The translations under genes were made by a program, and so were the position numbers. Shown here piece after piece: positions 1-7,686 of a DNA stretch of 54,877 nucleotides; positions within the stretch are counted from its first letter, which is position 1; each line of letters opens with the position of its first letter. A model generated the notes under the pieces. The model was not told the DNA's origin. It worked only from the letters and a program-made list of their open reading frames with translations, and made no database searches. The stretch covers positions 1 through 54,877 of the forward strand of contig JAJRSJ010000047.1 in the NCBI GenBank assembly GCA_024278855.1, read 5' to 3'. The DNA comes from Alphaproteobacteria bacterium. Its GTDB lineage: Bacteria; Pseudomonadota; Alphaproteobacteria; Caulobacterales; Maricaulaceae.

Positions 1-85
1 ATGAATATTCGCGCTCATTCTCCAACACCATCCGCACGGCTCGCGCTCGCACTTCTAGTGAAAATGTATGTCTTGTGTTGCTCAT
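1..85 (-). CDS. IS3-family transposase OrfA, 5' part (runs off left edge)
   Basis: Reading leftward from the ATG at 85, the sequence encodes MSNTRHTFSLEVRARAVRMV and continues off the window. This is the typical start of the helix-turn-helix OrfA protein of IS3-family elements. A purine-rich ribosome site (AAGGAG) lies just upstream. The inverted-repeat-like end of the element lies at about 138. Only 28 codons are visible, so the IS group cannot be given. It differs in sequence from the IS3-type element at the right edge. Confidence 0.75.
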   Translation of the reverse strand, partial: MSNTRHTFSLEVRARAVRMVLENEREYS

Positions 86-139
86 AATGGCTCCTTCTAC
101 TATAGATTAGGAGCCTCCGGCAAATCCGGGGCGGTTCAG
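86..139 (-). mobile_element. Terminal end of the left IS3-family element
   Basis: Between the OrfA start and about position 138, the minus strand reads TGAACCGCCCCGGATTTGCC followed by GGAGGCTCC. A TGAACC... terminus that is GC-rich and ends just before unrelated sequence is typical of an IS3-family inverted repeat. The other end is outside the window, so the repeat pair and target duplication cannot be checked. Confidence 0.6.
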
Positions 140-202
140 TTCCCGACCAGATTCGAGTATTTGTTCAAGATAATCTTGAAGTGTATTTGTCATAGTTTTC
201 AT
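137..202 (-). pseudogene. Short reading frame cut by the IS end
   Basis: From the ATG at 202 on the minus strand, a frame encodes MKTMTNTLQDYLEQILESGR and then runs into the IS terminus. It could be the 5' remnant of a gene interrupted by the left IS element. No family is recognised, the ribosome site (GGGG) is weak, and it may be chance. Confidence 0.3.
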
Positions 203-286
203 GATATTCCCCAGTTATGTCTAGAACACAGTCTAGCATAGAGTACGACAATTACAAAGCACCCAAATGGCCTAGGGCTTCAAAAT

Positions 287-1339
287 TTATCGTTTGAGAC
301 GAACAACCGCTTGGCTAATTTCACTGCCTATATCGCGAAATGCCGCATTTAACGATGCAGCATTGGCGGAATTGTAAACTTTATCCGGACTGGTCGCACA
401 GGCTTGCAAAAGCGCTTGCCCCTTGGCAGGTGCTTCGAAGGCTACAGTGAAAATGGTTATATTATCGGCTTTAGCCTGGTCACATAATGCAGTTGTAGTG
501 ACGTCAAATGCCGGGCTATTATTATCCCCGTCTGTCATAAAAATAATATAAGGAACCAGATTGCTCGTACCGTTTAATTCGTCCATAATTTGATCATAGG
601 CATATTGAAACCCGGGCGTGGAATTGGTGCCACCCGCAGCCGAGAGCGCATTTACCTGGCTCACGGTCTGGCTATATCCTTGTTCTATGTCAAGACTTGG
701 CCCCAATACGGTACTATATGTAGAAAATCCGGTGCGGATGGTTGAGGTCAACAATGTCGGATTTTCACTTGTGCTATATAATGTGTAAAACATATCGGTT
801 ACGGCGGTTTGCAATGCGGAGAGTTTCACACTGCCATCGCTCGACAACCAACTCATGGAACCTGACACATCCAAGACAAGATATACGACGAATGGGTTCA
901 TTTGCTCAATGGCAAACCCGCTTGTGCTGCTGGCGCTAATCCTCATATTGTCAACGGATAACATACGACCACACATCAAATTATATCTGGCACTGGCAAG
1001 AACGGTTACTTCTTTAGCGTTATTGTTGATCGTGATATCTGGCGGCTCAACAAGGGATAAATTGGCGATCATGGCAATATTGTCTTCGAGAGTTTTTCTT
1101 GCCAATCTCTCGATTTGGCCCTCGTTGGTACGGGCTATGCTTGCCCCGGCCAAGGCGGCTAAATCAACCGAATCTTGAAGCCTGGATCTAACGCTCGTCA
1201 TACCGTTGTAATCATATGCAACACCGACAAGCAAAACAATCACCATCATGGCAACAGAGGCAATAACGGCCAAGCCGCCCCTAAGATCGCCGAACAATTT
1301 GTGCACAAATTGTGTTATTTTACGCCTAGTTATTACCAT
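287..1339 (-). CDS. TadG-like pilus assembly protein with vWA domain
   Basis: A 350-residue protein with a short basic N-terminus, one hydrophobic segment at about residues 22-41 (TadE/TadG-like) and a von Willebrand factor A domain from about residue 150. The MIDAS signature DVSGSMS is intact, and a later TDGDNN resembles the second metal-contact loop. Proteins of this shape belong to Flp/Tad pilus systems of alphaproteobacteria; they are anchored in the inner membrane with the vWA domain outside. No other tad genes are in the window, so the gene stands alone here. It follows alr at a distance of about 115 bases. Confidence 0.8.
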   Translation of the reverse strand: MVITRRKITQFVHKLFGDLRGGLAVIASVAMMVIVLLVGVAYDYNGMTSVRSRLQDSVDLAALAGASIARTNEGQIERLARKTLEDNIAMIANLSLVEPPDITINNNAKEVTVLASARYNLMCGRMLSVDNMRISASSTSGFAIEQMNPFVVYLVLDVSGSMSWLSSDGSVKLSALQTAVTDMFYTLYSTSENPTLLTSTIRTGFSTYSTVLGPSLDIEQGYSQTVSQVNALSAAGGTNSTPGFQYAYDQIMDELNGTSNLVPYIIFMTDGDNNSPAFDVTTTALCDQAKADNITIFTVAFEAPAKGQALLQACATSPDKVYNSANAASLNAAFRDIGSEISQAVVRLKR

Positions 1340-1455
1340 GATTATTAGCCATATTATCCCCAGTGGATAGATAATAGCATGACGCCCTTAAGATATGGTG
1401 AAACATTAGTTAATGTTCATTAAAGGCATTTTGGCATGTTGGTTAAAAAACCAAT

Positions 1456-2574
1456 TTATTCATTCACATATATTTTTCGACACCTTGCGCCCAAATGGGT
1501 CAAGACTTCGTAATTTATCATGCGTGCATCTGCGGCCTGGATTTCCAAATCTTCGCCAAAGAATACGGCCTTGGCACCCAGTTCTACAAACCCGTCATAG
1601 TCGGTAATGTCTAAAATAGTGTAGTCCATGCTCACGCGGCCAATCACAGACACGCGAGATTTTCCGAGCCGAGCCGAAGTCACGATCCGTTTGTCCGAAC
1701 CGCTAAGGTTTACCGGAAGTCCGTCCGCATATCCGGCGCTGACGATGGCGATTTTCATGTTTTTTTCAGCCGTGAACGACGCGTTATAGCCAAGGGTTTC
1801 CCCGGCCTTTACGGTTTTAATTTGCAAAACTGGTGCATGTAACTCAACCACAGGCTTGACCTTTTCGTTGCCGGGATGGTCAGTGATTTTACCGCCGTAC
1901 AGTCCAATACCTGTGCGCACCAATTTAAAATGATATTTGTGCCCCAGATAAATACCGCCCGTATTGGCCAAGGAAAGCGGCACCATTGGCATCTTGCCTG
2001 CGATTTTTTTAAACCGCGCCAATTGTTTGGCATTGAGCGGATGATCCGCCTGCCCTGCGCAAGCAAGGTGCGACATGACCAGATCAACATCCAACGCATC
2101 TAGCAGGGTTTTATCACTAGCAAATATCTCGGCTTCTTCCTCGGGTATGCCGAGCCTGTTAATGCCCGTGTCAAAATGCAAGGCGGTGCGCGGTGCATGT
2201 TTAACCGGCTTACAGGACTTAACCCAATCACGGGCCTGGGTTAGGGAGTTAATCACGGGCTTTAATTTACTACCAAAAAATATGGCCGTGTCTTGGGGGG
2301 TGTTGCCACTAAGAACATATATGCTGGCCTTGGCACCAATGGCTTGGCGCAAGATTTTACCCTCGCCGGCATGGGCCACAAAGAAAATTCGGCACCCTGC
2401 CCCGTACAGCGCCCTGCCAACGACCGTCGCACCCAAACCATAAGCATCAGCTTTGACGCTAGCTCCGATTTTGACGGGCGAAACTTTGTCAGCCAAGTAT
2501 TTATAATTGTCGGCAAGCGCCGTCAAGTTAACCGTTAAAATCGGCCTTGAGGAATAGGGTTTTACATCAGCCAT
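1456..2574 (-). CDS. alr: Alanine racemase
   Basis: This PLP-dependent enzyme interconverts L- and D-alanine for peptidoglycan. It has 372 residues, the usual length. The PLP lysine lies in ASVKADAYGLG at about residue 41. The C-terminal half keeps GYNASF, containing the catalytic tyrosine, and SMDYTILD. It starts 6 bases after the dnaB stop codon, so the two genes very likely share a transcript. A dnaB-alr order is common in alphaproteobacterial chromosomes. This is host DNA, outside the prophage. Confidence 0.95.
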   Translation of the reverse strand: MADVKPYSSRPILTVNLTALADNYKYLADKVSPVKIGASVKADAYGLGATVVGRALYGAGCRIFFVAHAGEGKILRQAIGAKASIYVLSGNTPQDTAIFFGSKLKPVINSLTQARDWVKSCKPVKHAPRTALHFDTGINRLGIPEEEAEIFASDKTLLDALDVDLVMSHLACAGQADHPLNAKQLARFKKIAGKMPMVPLSLANTGGIYLGHKYHFKLVRTGIGLYGGKITDHPGNEKVKPVVELHAPVLQIKTVKAGETLGYNASFTAEKNMKIAIVSAGYADGLPVNLSGSDKRIVTSARLGKSRVSVIGRVSMDYTILDITDYDGFVELGAKAVFFGEDLEIQAADARMINYEVLTHLGARCRKIYVNE

Positions 2575-2580
2575 TACGAA

Positions 2581-4068
2581 TTAGTGCTGGCTGTCATCAT
2601 AACGATCATCAAAGGCAAGGTTTCCAAATTTGGTCAACGGCGCTTCAAATGATAATTTGACCGTACCAATGGCGCCGTGGCGTTGTTTGCCAACAATGAC
2701 CTCGGCCTTGCCGTGGAGCAAATCCATGGTTTCTTGCCATTTCATATGCTCCTCCGTCCCCTCGCGCGGTTCGGTGCGCGACACATAATATTCTTCCCGG
2801 TACACAAACATCACCACATCGGCGTCTTGCTCAATGGAGCCAGATTCGCGCAAATCCGCCAATTGCGGTTTTTTATCGTCGCGTTGCTCCACTTGTCGCG
2901 ACAACTGCGCCAAAGCCAACACCGGTACATCCAGTTCTTTCGCCAAAGCTTTTAAGCCCATTGTAATCTGGGTAACTTCTTGAACCCTGCCATCATTTGA
3001 GCGGCCGCTCCCGGTCAGTAATTGCAAATAGTCCACGACAATGAGATCCAACCCGATCATACGCTTAAGCCGTCTGGCCCGCGCCGATAATGCGCCAATG
3101 GTCAACCCGCCCGTATCGTCAATATGGAGCGGAATTTTCTCGATTGCTTCCGCCGCATCGCGTACATCCGCGTATTGGGTTTCGGTGATTTCGCCCCGCC
3201 TTATTTTATTGGACGGTACCTTGGACTGTTCGGCCAACAAACGTGTGGCCAATTGTTCGGACGACATTTCGAGGGAAAAAAACCCGACCACCCCGCCCTC
3301 TTTAGTCTCCATTATCCCTTTTTCATTTTTCTCGGCCCTGTAGTTTCTAGCCACATGAAATGCGATATTGGTCGCAAGAGCGGTCTTGCCCATAGACGGT
3401 CGCCCGGCCAGAATGACCAAATCGGATTTATGTAGCCCGCCCAATTGCCGGTCTAGATCAAGCAAGCCCGTTGAAAGTCCAGACAGGCCGCCGTCGCGTT
3501 CATAGGCGGCTGTGGCCATTTGGATAGATGTCATCAGCGCCTTGTCAAAACCGATAAATCCGCTTTGTACGGCCCCGGTTTCGGCCAAGGAAAACAACTG
3601 CGCTTCGGCTTCGGTGATTTGGATGCGGCCATCATGTTCGTTTTCCGGGTCTTCGGCATTGGCTTTCATATCGCCGCCAAGCCGGATCAATTCCCGTCGC
3701 AGAGCCAAATCAAATATCAGCTTGGCATATTCCGGCGCGGCAGATCCGTCCGGACGCCCCTCCAACAATAAAGCAAGATAATCAATGCCGCCAATATCCA
3801 CCAAGGTTTCGTCTTGGGAAAACCGATTTTTCAGTACAATGGCATCGGCAAGCTTGCCGTGTTCGATTAAGGTAGAAATGCTGTCAAAAATCCGCACATG
3901 CACCGGGTTGTAAAAATGCTGGGCCGTAACAATGGCGCTGATGCGGTGATAAACTTCATTATCATATAAAATCGCGCCCAGAAGCGCTTGCTCAGCCTCG
4001 ATACTGTTAGGTATCAAGTCCTCCGCATCAATGCCGTCTTTGTCAAATTCTTCCAAATTTTCAACCAT
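2581..4068 (-). CDS. dnaB: Replicative DNA helicase DnaB
   Basis: A 495-residue hexameric replicative helicase. The N-terminal DnaB domain (PNSIEAEQALLGAIL) spans about residues 20-125. The RecA-like ATPase follows, with Walker A GRPSMGKTAL at about residue 221 and Walker B LIVVDYLQLL. The C-terminal ADLRESGSIEQDADVV motif is intact. The acidic N-terminal extension before the conserved domain is usual in alphaproteobacteria. It is a chromosomal gene, lying about 310 bases before the divergent tRNA-Thr gene. Confidence 0.97.
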   Translation of the reverse strand: MVENLEEFDKDGIDAEDLIPNSIEAEQALLGAILYDNEVYHRISAIVTAQHFYNPVHVRIFDSISTLIEHGKLADAIVLKNRFSQDETLVDIGGIDYLALLLEGRPDGSAAPEYAKLIFDLALRRELIRLGGDMKANAEDPENEHDGRIQITEAEAQLFSLAETGAVQSGFIGFDKALMTSIQMATAAYERDGGLSGLSTGLLDLDRQLGGLHKSDLVILAGRPSMGKTALATNIAFHVARNYRAEKNEKGIMETKEGGVVGFFSLEMSSEQLATRLLAEQSKVPSNKIRRGEITETQYADVRDAAEAIEKIPLHIDDTGGLTIGALSARARRLKRMIGLDLIVVDYLQLLTGSGRSNDGRVQEVTQITMGLKALAKELDVPVLALAQLSRQVEQRDDKKPQLADLRESGSIEQDADVVMFVYREEYYVSRTEPREGTEEHMKWQETMDLLHGKAEVIVGKQRHGAIGTVKLSFEAPLTKFGNLAFDDRYDDSQH

Positions 4069-4379
4069 GCAAACTAACTATCACAAAAATTATCCCTGCG
4101 CTATGACCTAAACTACCATTTTTACACTAATGTGGGGGTAAGATGCCAAGCCTGTGGATACTTTCAAAATTCAACTGATGCCACCGTGTGAAAGGGCTTG
4201 TAAAACTTAGGCAAAAACCAACAGTTCATAATCATTTGCAAAACCGACAGAATATTTGTTGATTGCCTATAAAAATAGTGTATTTCACTGCAAAATATAT
4301 GGACGATTAGTTTCAAACAAAGACTATTGGTAACATATAGGTGCCCAATTTGCATGCGCAAATTAAAGCCCCCAAAGAA
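4069..4379. other. Intergenic region between dnaB and tRNA-Thr
   Basis: This stretch of about 310 AT-rich bases separates the divergent dnaB and tRNA genes and should contain both promoters. No convincing coding sequence is seen; a 65-codon frame on the minus strand has no ribosome site and unlikely composition. A possible -10-like TATAGG near 4336-4341 could belong to the tRNA promoter, but this is weak. Confidence 0.5.
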
Positions 4380-4454
4380 GCCGCAGTAGCTCAGTGGTAG
4401 AGCGCATCATTGGTAATGATGAGGTCGGGAGTTCAATTCTCCCTTGCGGCACCA
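4380..4454 (+). tRNA. tRNA-Thr (anticodon GGT)
   Basis: The sequence folds as a tRNA. The acceptor stem is GCCGCAG paired with TTGCGGC (one G-T pair), the anticodon arm is CATCA-TTGGTAA-TGATG with anticodon GGT, and the T arm is GGGAG-TTCAATT-CTCCC. The CCA end is encoded at 4452-4454. Bases 4406-4454 are the phage attachment core, so the gene stays whole after integration because the phage carries the same 3' part. Its probable native terminator now lies beyond the prophage at about 53901. Confidence 0.95.
4406..4454. other. attL: Left attachment site (core, inside tRNA-Thr)
   Basis: These 49 bases are identical to 53848-53896. The flanking bases differ on both sides (C versus G before, G versus T after), so the core is exactly delimited. 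It starts inside the anticodon arm and runs to the end of the encoded CCA, a usual site for tyrosine recombinases. Confidence 0.93.
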
Positions 4455-4525
4455 GTTTAAAGCTTTGATTTTATTGTCTTTTATCTACTTATCAACCAAG
4501 CGATGAGTGCGAAACCTTGTCAATA

Positions 4526-4588
4526 TTGGGTTACACTTGGACAATATAGACCCATTTTGCACATGTTGGTTGGGCAATATTTGGGCAA
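4526..4588 (+). repeat. Left arm-type repeats (TTGGGCAA family)
   Basis: Four 8-mers lie at 4526 (TTGGGTTA), 4537 (TTGGACAA), 4570 (TTGGGCAA) and 4581 (TTGGGCAA), with start-to-start spacings of 11, 33 and 11 bases. The same pair with 11-base spacing occurs on the other side of the core at 53771 and 53782. Phased direct repeats flanking a core are the expected layout of integrase arm-binding sites; the assignment is inferred. Confidence 0.65.
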
Positions 4589-4626
4589 TTTGTTCTACTT
4601 AAGTTCCTTGCCTCCACGGAAAAAGT

Positions 4627-5097
4627 GTGACAGACAAAGCTATGTACAGTTTTTTTCGGACTATGTTGATTTTCCTTGCACTGGCGACGTGGCCCGTCAC
4701 TGGGAATACAAAATCCCCGGAATGGGGTATCCGTCCAGCCATTGGCCGGACGACGGGGTTTTGGGCGCAAGTTGATCGGGTTGTGGACGGCGACACCATT
4801 ATCGCCGACGGGGTAAAATACCGAGTTTTGACAATCGACACGCCGGAAATACACGCGGACAAAAGAAGCGGGTTTAAGTGTGATGCCGAACGCCGACTGG
4901 GGGAGTTGGCTAAAATTGAAGCTGAAACTCTTTTGCTTGGCCGGAAAATTTGGATAAAACCAAGCGGAAAGTGGGATAGATACCGCCGCCCATTGGTGTC
5001 AATCCGCTACCGCATGGATGAATGGTACGGCGACCGCATGATTCGCGCACGGCTGGCGGCAAGGTGGCAAGGCAGAAAACATCAATGGTGTAAATAG
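4627..5097 (+). CDS. Secreted thermonuclease-family (SNase-like) protein
   Basis: A 156-residue protein with a hydrophobic N-terminal signal (FFRTMLIFLALATW) followed by a staphylococcal-nuclease fold core. VVDGDTI, then VLTIDTPE, corresponds to the calcium-binding and active-site strands of the family, and basic residues follow in WIKPSGKWDRYRRPL. The product should be exported and cut DNA or RNA outside the cytoplasm. The start is uncertain: GTG at 4627 or ATG at 4642. It is the only plus-strand gene at this end of the phage, facing the late genes, so it looks like an independently expressed cargo gene. Confidence 0.75.
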   Translation: MTDKAMYSFFRTMLIFLALATWPVTGNTKSPEWGIRPAIGRTTGFWAQVDRVVDGDTIIADGVKYRVLTIDTPEIHADKRSGFKCDAERRLGELAKIEAETLLLGRKIWIKPSGKWDRYRRPLVSIRYRMDEWYGDRMIRARLAARWQGRKHQWCK

Positions 5098-5105
5098 CCT
5101 TGCGG

Positions 5106-5513
5106 TTAATCTCCATTTAACGCATCTATCCTTGCCATTGTTTTGGCCCGGTCTTTGGCGGCTTGAGCCGACTCAGATATACACAGACCTTCCAACTTGT
5201 CGATTTCGGCCACAAGAGTTATGAACGCCGTGTCTATCAAGCTCAGGGTGCTGAGCGCGATGTCAAGGGCGGTGGCAACATCATCACCGATTTGGGGTGG
5301 TGTCGCCGTTTCCATCGGGGAGTGTGGCAGGATTTTGAATGTCGGGTTTAGAACCGTTTGGCAGACCGCGAGCGGCTGATCGACGCCGACGTAAGTCGTC
5401 AAAACGTCCGGCGAAGTGGTCTCGCACCCGGTTATCGAGAGGAGCAATGCCGCAGAAATTGCCAGCTTCAAAAGTCTGGGTTTGAAATTGTTTAAGGGTT
5501 TGCGCATATTCAT
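5106..5513 (-). CDS. Outer-membrane spanin lipoprotein (Rz1-like)
   Basis: A 135-residue protein starting at the ATG at 5513, preceded by GGAG. A signal sequence ends in the lipobox SITGC (Cys30), so the mature protein should be a lipoprotein on the inner face of the outer membrane. The gene begins inside the Rz-like gene in another frame and overlaps it by 230 bases, then extends past its end. An overlapping lipoprotein frame within the 3' part of Rz is the hallmark of two-component spanins. It is longer than lambda Rz1 but has the same layout. Longer upstream starts lack a signal peptide and are not favoured. Confidence 0.8.
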   Translation of the reverse strand: MNMRKPLNNFKPRLLKLAISAALLLSITGCETTSPDVLTTYVGVDQPLAVCQTVLNPTFKILPHSPMETATPPQIGDDVATALDIALSTLSLIDTAFITLVAEIDKLEGLCISESAQAAKDRAKTMARIDALNGD

Positions 5514-5841
5514 AGTTTTTTCTCCGGGTTTGAGTTGCCGCCGCCTGAGCCGCGCCCGCGCGGACGTTGGCTTCCTGGGCCGCCTTGCGGAATCTTTGCA
5601 GGGCGACGGATTGGCGGGTTGATTGTTCAAGCGCGATTTTACGGGCGGCGGCTGACGCCTTTAATTTTGCGGCATTGTCACGAAGTATTCGGGCGTTGTC
5701 TTTGGCCAGCCAACGCTTGTTTTCACTTTTGATACCCGCAAAATAAACAAACCCGACCAAGACAACTACACCGCCCAGTTTGGCAATGGTCGACCACGGC
5801 CAAGCACCCGCTAACTTGAGTAGAGTTTTGAGAACAGACAT
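5284..5841 (-). CDS. Inner-membrane spanin (Rz-like)
   Basis: A 185-residue protein starting at the ATG at 5841 with GGAGG six bases upstream. It has one N-terminal transmembrane segment (GGVVVLVGFVYFAGI), then a long Ala/Lys/Arg-rich helical stretch likely to form a coiled coil across the periplasm. With the lipoprotein it should fuse inner and outer membranes in the last step of lysis. The start codon lies two bases after the stop of the upstream gene. The longer frame starting at 5955 overlaps the upstream gene and is rejected. Confidence 0.8.
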   Translation of the reverse strand: MSVLKTLLKLAGAWPWSTIAKLGGVVVLVGFVYFAGIKSENKRWLAKDNARILRDNAAKLKASAAARKIALEQSTRQSVALQRFRKAAQEANVRAGAAQAAATQTRRKNYEYAQTLKQFQTQTFEAGNFCGIAPLDNRVRDHFAGRFDDLRRRRSAARGLPNGSKPDIQNPATLPDGNGDTTPNR

Positions 5842-5842
5842 A

Positions 5843-6127
5843 TCAACCTCCATCTTCATGTTCAGGAATAGGCACGGTTTTCCCGGCCAGTTTGTGGGTG
5901 CAATCTTGTAGATAAACCCAATTCCCGTTGGTGATAAAACTGTGACATCGATCACGACCTTGAACCAACAGGCTTGGGGTTACCGTCGGGCAGTCCAAAT
6001 TGCCGTCAAAGTGCCAGTTCGGCGGTGCGCCCGATGTGCGGAACCAATGTTCACATCCGCATCCTGGGCAATTGAGCAAGTATTCTGTGCCGGATTGAGG
6101 GAACGGATTTAAGATAACTTTAGCCAT
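5843..6127 (-). CDS. Small cysteine-rich phage protein (DUF6527-like)
   Basis: A 94-residue protein with CPGCGCEHWF, which resembles a metal-binding knuckle, then TPSLLVQGRDRCHSF and DCTHKLAGKTVPIPE. These resemble the phage family known as DUF6527, of unknown function, often found near lysis genes. The start at 6127 has an AGGGAGA ribosome site. It lies between endolysin and spanin genes in the same operon. Confidence 0.65.
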   Translation of the reverse strand: MAKVILNPFPQSGTEYLLNCPGCGCEHWFRTSGAPPNWHFDGNLDCPTVTPSLLVQGRDRCHSFITNGNWVYLQDCTHKLAGKTVPIPEHEDGG

Positions 6128-6141
6128 TATTACAATTCTCC

Positions 6142-6723
6142 CTATATTTGGAAATGAGGGCCATCAAAGAATGGCCGCAGACCCAATTTGAATTTCCGGG
6201 CAACATATTCGGCATGTAGTTCTTCAATGCTCCGATATCCGTTGATTTTTGCCCAGCACCCCCCCCAAACAATTGGAACATCTAATGCACGCGCCGCTTT
6301 TTGAACGGCCTCTGCGATTTGGAAATAAACGTCTGGCCGCCAAGACACCTTGCCAAATTCTATAGCCCCAATATCAACAGCGTTTACCAATCCGCGCCTG
6401 TCTGGAAGGTGTTTTGACCTCATGGTTTTTGACGCACCTTTGATGACAAATTCCCGTTGGCGCTCAACCGTTCGCAATGTATCGGACAGGATGGTCATAT
6501 CGACCGGGGAAAATTCTATCGCCAACAAAACCACTTCGGCAAGCTGTGGATTAACTGGGCTCATTTTTCCGTACTTAGGATGAACCCCACGCAAAATCGC
6601 TTTTGACCTCTCGCTAAACTCAAATATTGGTTGGGCTAATGGCAAGTGCGTAGGGATTGCAGCGAGCGGCACGGGGGTTTGTGCTCCGGCGGCGGTTTTC
6701 ATAAAATTACCAATCCAAGCCAT
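6142..6723 (-). CDS. Endolysin, M15 L-alanyl-D-glutamate peptidase type
   Basis: A 193-residue peptidoglycan peptidase. From the ATG at 6723, the zinc ligands expected for M15 enzymes are H105 (SKHLPD), D117 (AVDIGA) and H190 (DGPHFQ). The conserved start VHPKYGKMSPV and the DTLRTVERQREFVIKGASKT segment also fit this endolysin group. The family usually has WGGDW where this protein has WGGCW; that stretch is coded by a run of eight G (plus-strand C at 6259-6266). No signal peptide is clear, so release would depend on the nearby holin candidates. The gene lies 5 bases after the protease gene. Confidence 0.85.
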   Translation of the reverse strand: MAWIGNFMKTAAGAQTPVPLAAIPTHLPLAQPIFEFSERSKAILRGVHPKYGKMSPVNPQLAEVVLLAIEFSPVDMTILSDTLRTVERQREFVIKGASKTMRSKHLPDRRGLVNAVDIGAIEFGKVSWRPDVYFQIAEAVQKAARALDVPIVWGGCWAKINGYRSIEELHAEYVARKFKLGLRPFFDGPHFQI

Positions 6724-6728
6724 AGAAA

Positions 6729-7376
6729 TCACGTAACACCCGCATCCGGCCCTCCACTTGCCCAAACACCCCAAACATCGCGCAATGCCACAAAATTTAT
6801 ACTCCTGTCCGGATCGCCGTCCCCGTCCAGATCAGTCTGGCCATTATTGTTAACCAAAATTCCGATCGGAGTATTGTCGGCACCAATAACCGGCCCGCCA
6901 GACATGCCCACCACGGCGGGCTGATAAAATGTATGCTCAAGCAGATCGCCGGTTATTGGCACCATTGGCGGGCGAGGTTCTGGTATATCATCAATTTGGG
7001 CCAACCAGGGTTTTGTCGAATATTCGGTTGGACCACCGTTCACATATTGAAATTTGACATGGCCAACCCGCATCACCACTTCATGGCCACCGTTAGGAAC
7101 GCCGTAACACCTGAACCGCTCACCCTCCACCGGGGCGCGGGGCCGAGGAGTGCCGCTTAAGTTGCACCCGATTAAACAAGCATCAATAAGAGCCAACCCC
7201 GCCTGGACCCGACCTTGCGCGAAATTTGGGACTGAAAAACCCATGGCCTCATAAACATGTGCGGCTGTAATAAAGCCACCCCAATACGCCCAAAAAGTGC
7301 CAGGAGCCTGTCCCGCGCGCGTAAAAGAATAAAACCCTTTTACGCGCACAGGCGGCTTGATAAATGTCCGGGCCAC
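6729..7376 (-). CDS. Trypsin-like serine protease
   Basis: A 215-residue protein with a likely chymotrypsin-fold triad: H40 in FITAAHVYE, D65 in LALIDACLIG and S159 in VVGMSGGPV. An Asp-rich loop DLDGDGDPD near the C-terminus could bind calcium. There is no clear signal peptide. The start is a GTG immediately after the stop of the membrane-protein gene. A protease of this fold is not a standard lysis gene; it might process a structural protein, cut a host target, or act after release. Substrate unknown. Confidence 0.75.
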   Translation of the reverse strand: MARTFIKPPVRVKGFYSFTRAGQAPGTFWAYWGGFITAAHVYEAMGFSVPNFAQGRVQAGLALIDACLIGCNLSGTPRPRAPVEGERFRCYGVPNGGHEVVMRVGHVKFQYVNGGPTEYSTKPWLAQIDDIPEPRPPMVPITGDLLEHTFYQPAVVGMSGGPVIGADNTPIGILVNNNGQTDLDGDGDPDRSINFVALRDVWGVWASGGPDAGVT

Positions 7377-7685
7377 CTACACAATCCACTTGAAAATTGG
7401 ATGTTTTGTCAAATGTGCTGACCACTTTTTGAAGTGCATTCCAAAGACGCCGATAAACAGGGTAATATACCCTATTCTGAAAACCACATATTTTAACGGC
7501 GATAATTCTAGTGAACCGACAACAAGGCTGTGCATCAGAGCCGCTAAAATAAATACGCACCCCACAAGAAAGACAAGCCGCCATTTTGGGCGGGACTTAA
7601 AATAATTCAAATGCAGAATAGTTGAAAAAAACAACACGATTAAAATTGCCTCGACCGAAGTCAATGCTGAAACTATAAGTGACAT
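7377..7685 (-). CDS. Small membrane protein, holin candidate
   Basis: A 102-residue protein with about three hydrophobic segments (VEAILIVLFFSTILHL, WRLVFLVGCVFILAAL, and YVVFRIGYITLFIGVFGM) and a basic C-terminal tail (FKKWSAHLTKHPIFKWIV). A strong AAAGGAG site precedes the start. It matches no named family that I recognise. Size, topology and position just before endolysin genes make it a candidate holin or antiholin. Confidence 0.6.
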   Translation of the reverse strand: MSLIVSALTSVEAILIVLFFSTILHLNYFKSRPKWRLVFLVGCVFILAALMHSLVVGSLELSPLKYVVFRIGYITLFIGVFGMHFKKWSAHLTKHPIFKWIV

Positions 7686-7686
7686 T

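Noticed and set aside
4164-4361. A 65-codon minus-strand frame between dnaB and tRNA-Thr
   Set aside because: AT-rich chance frame with no ribosome site, located where promoters are expected.
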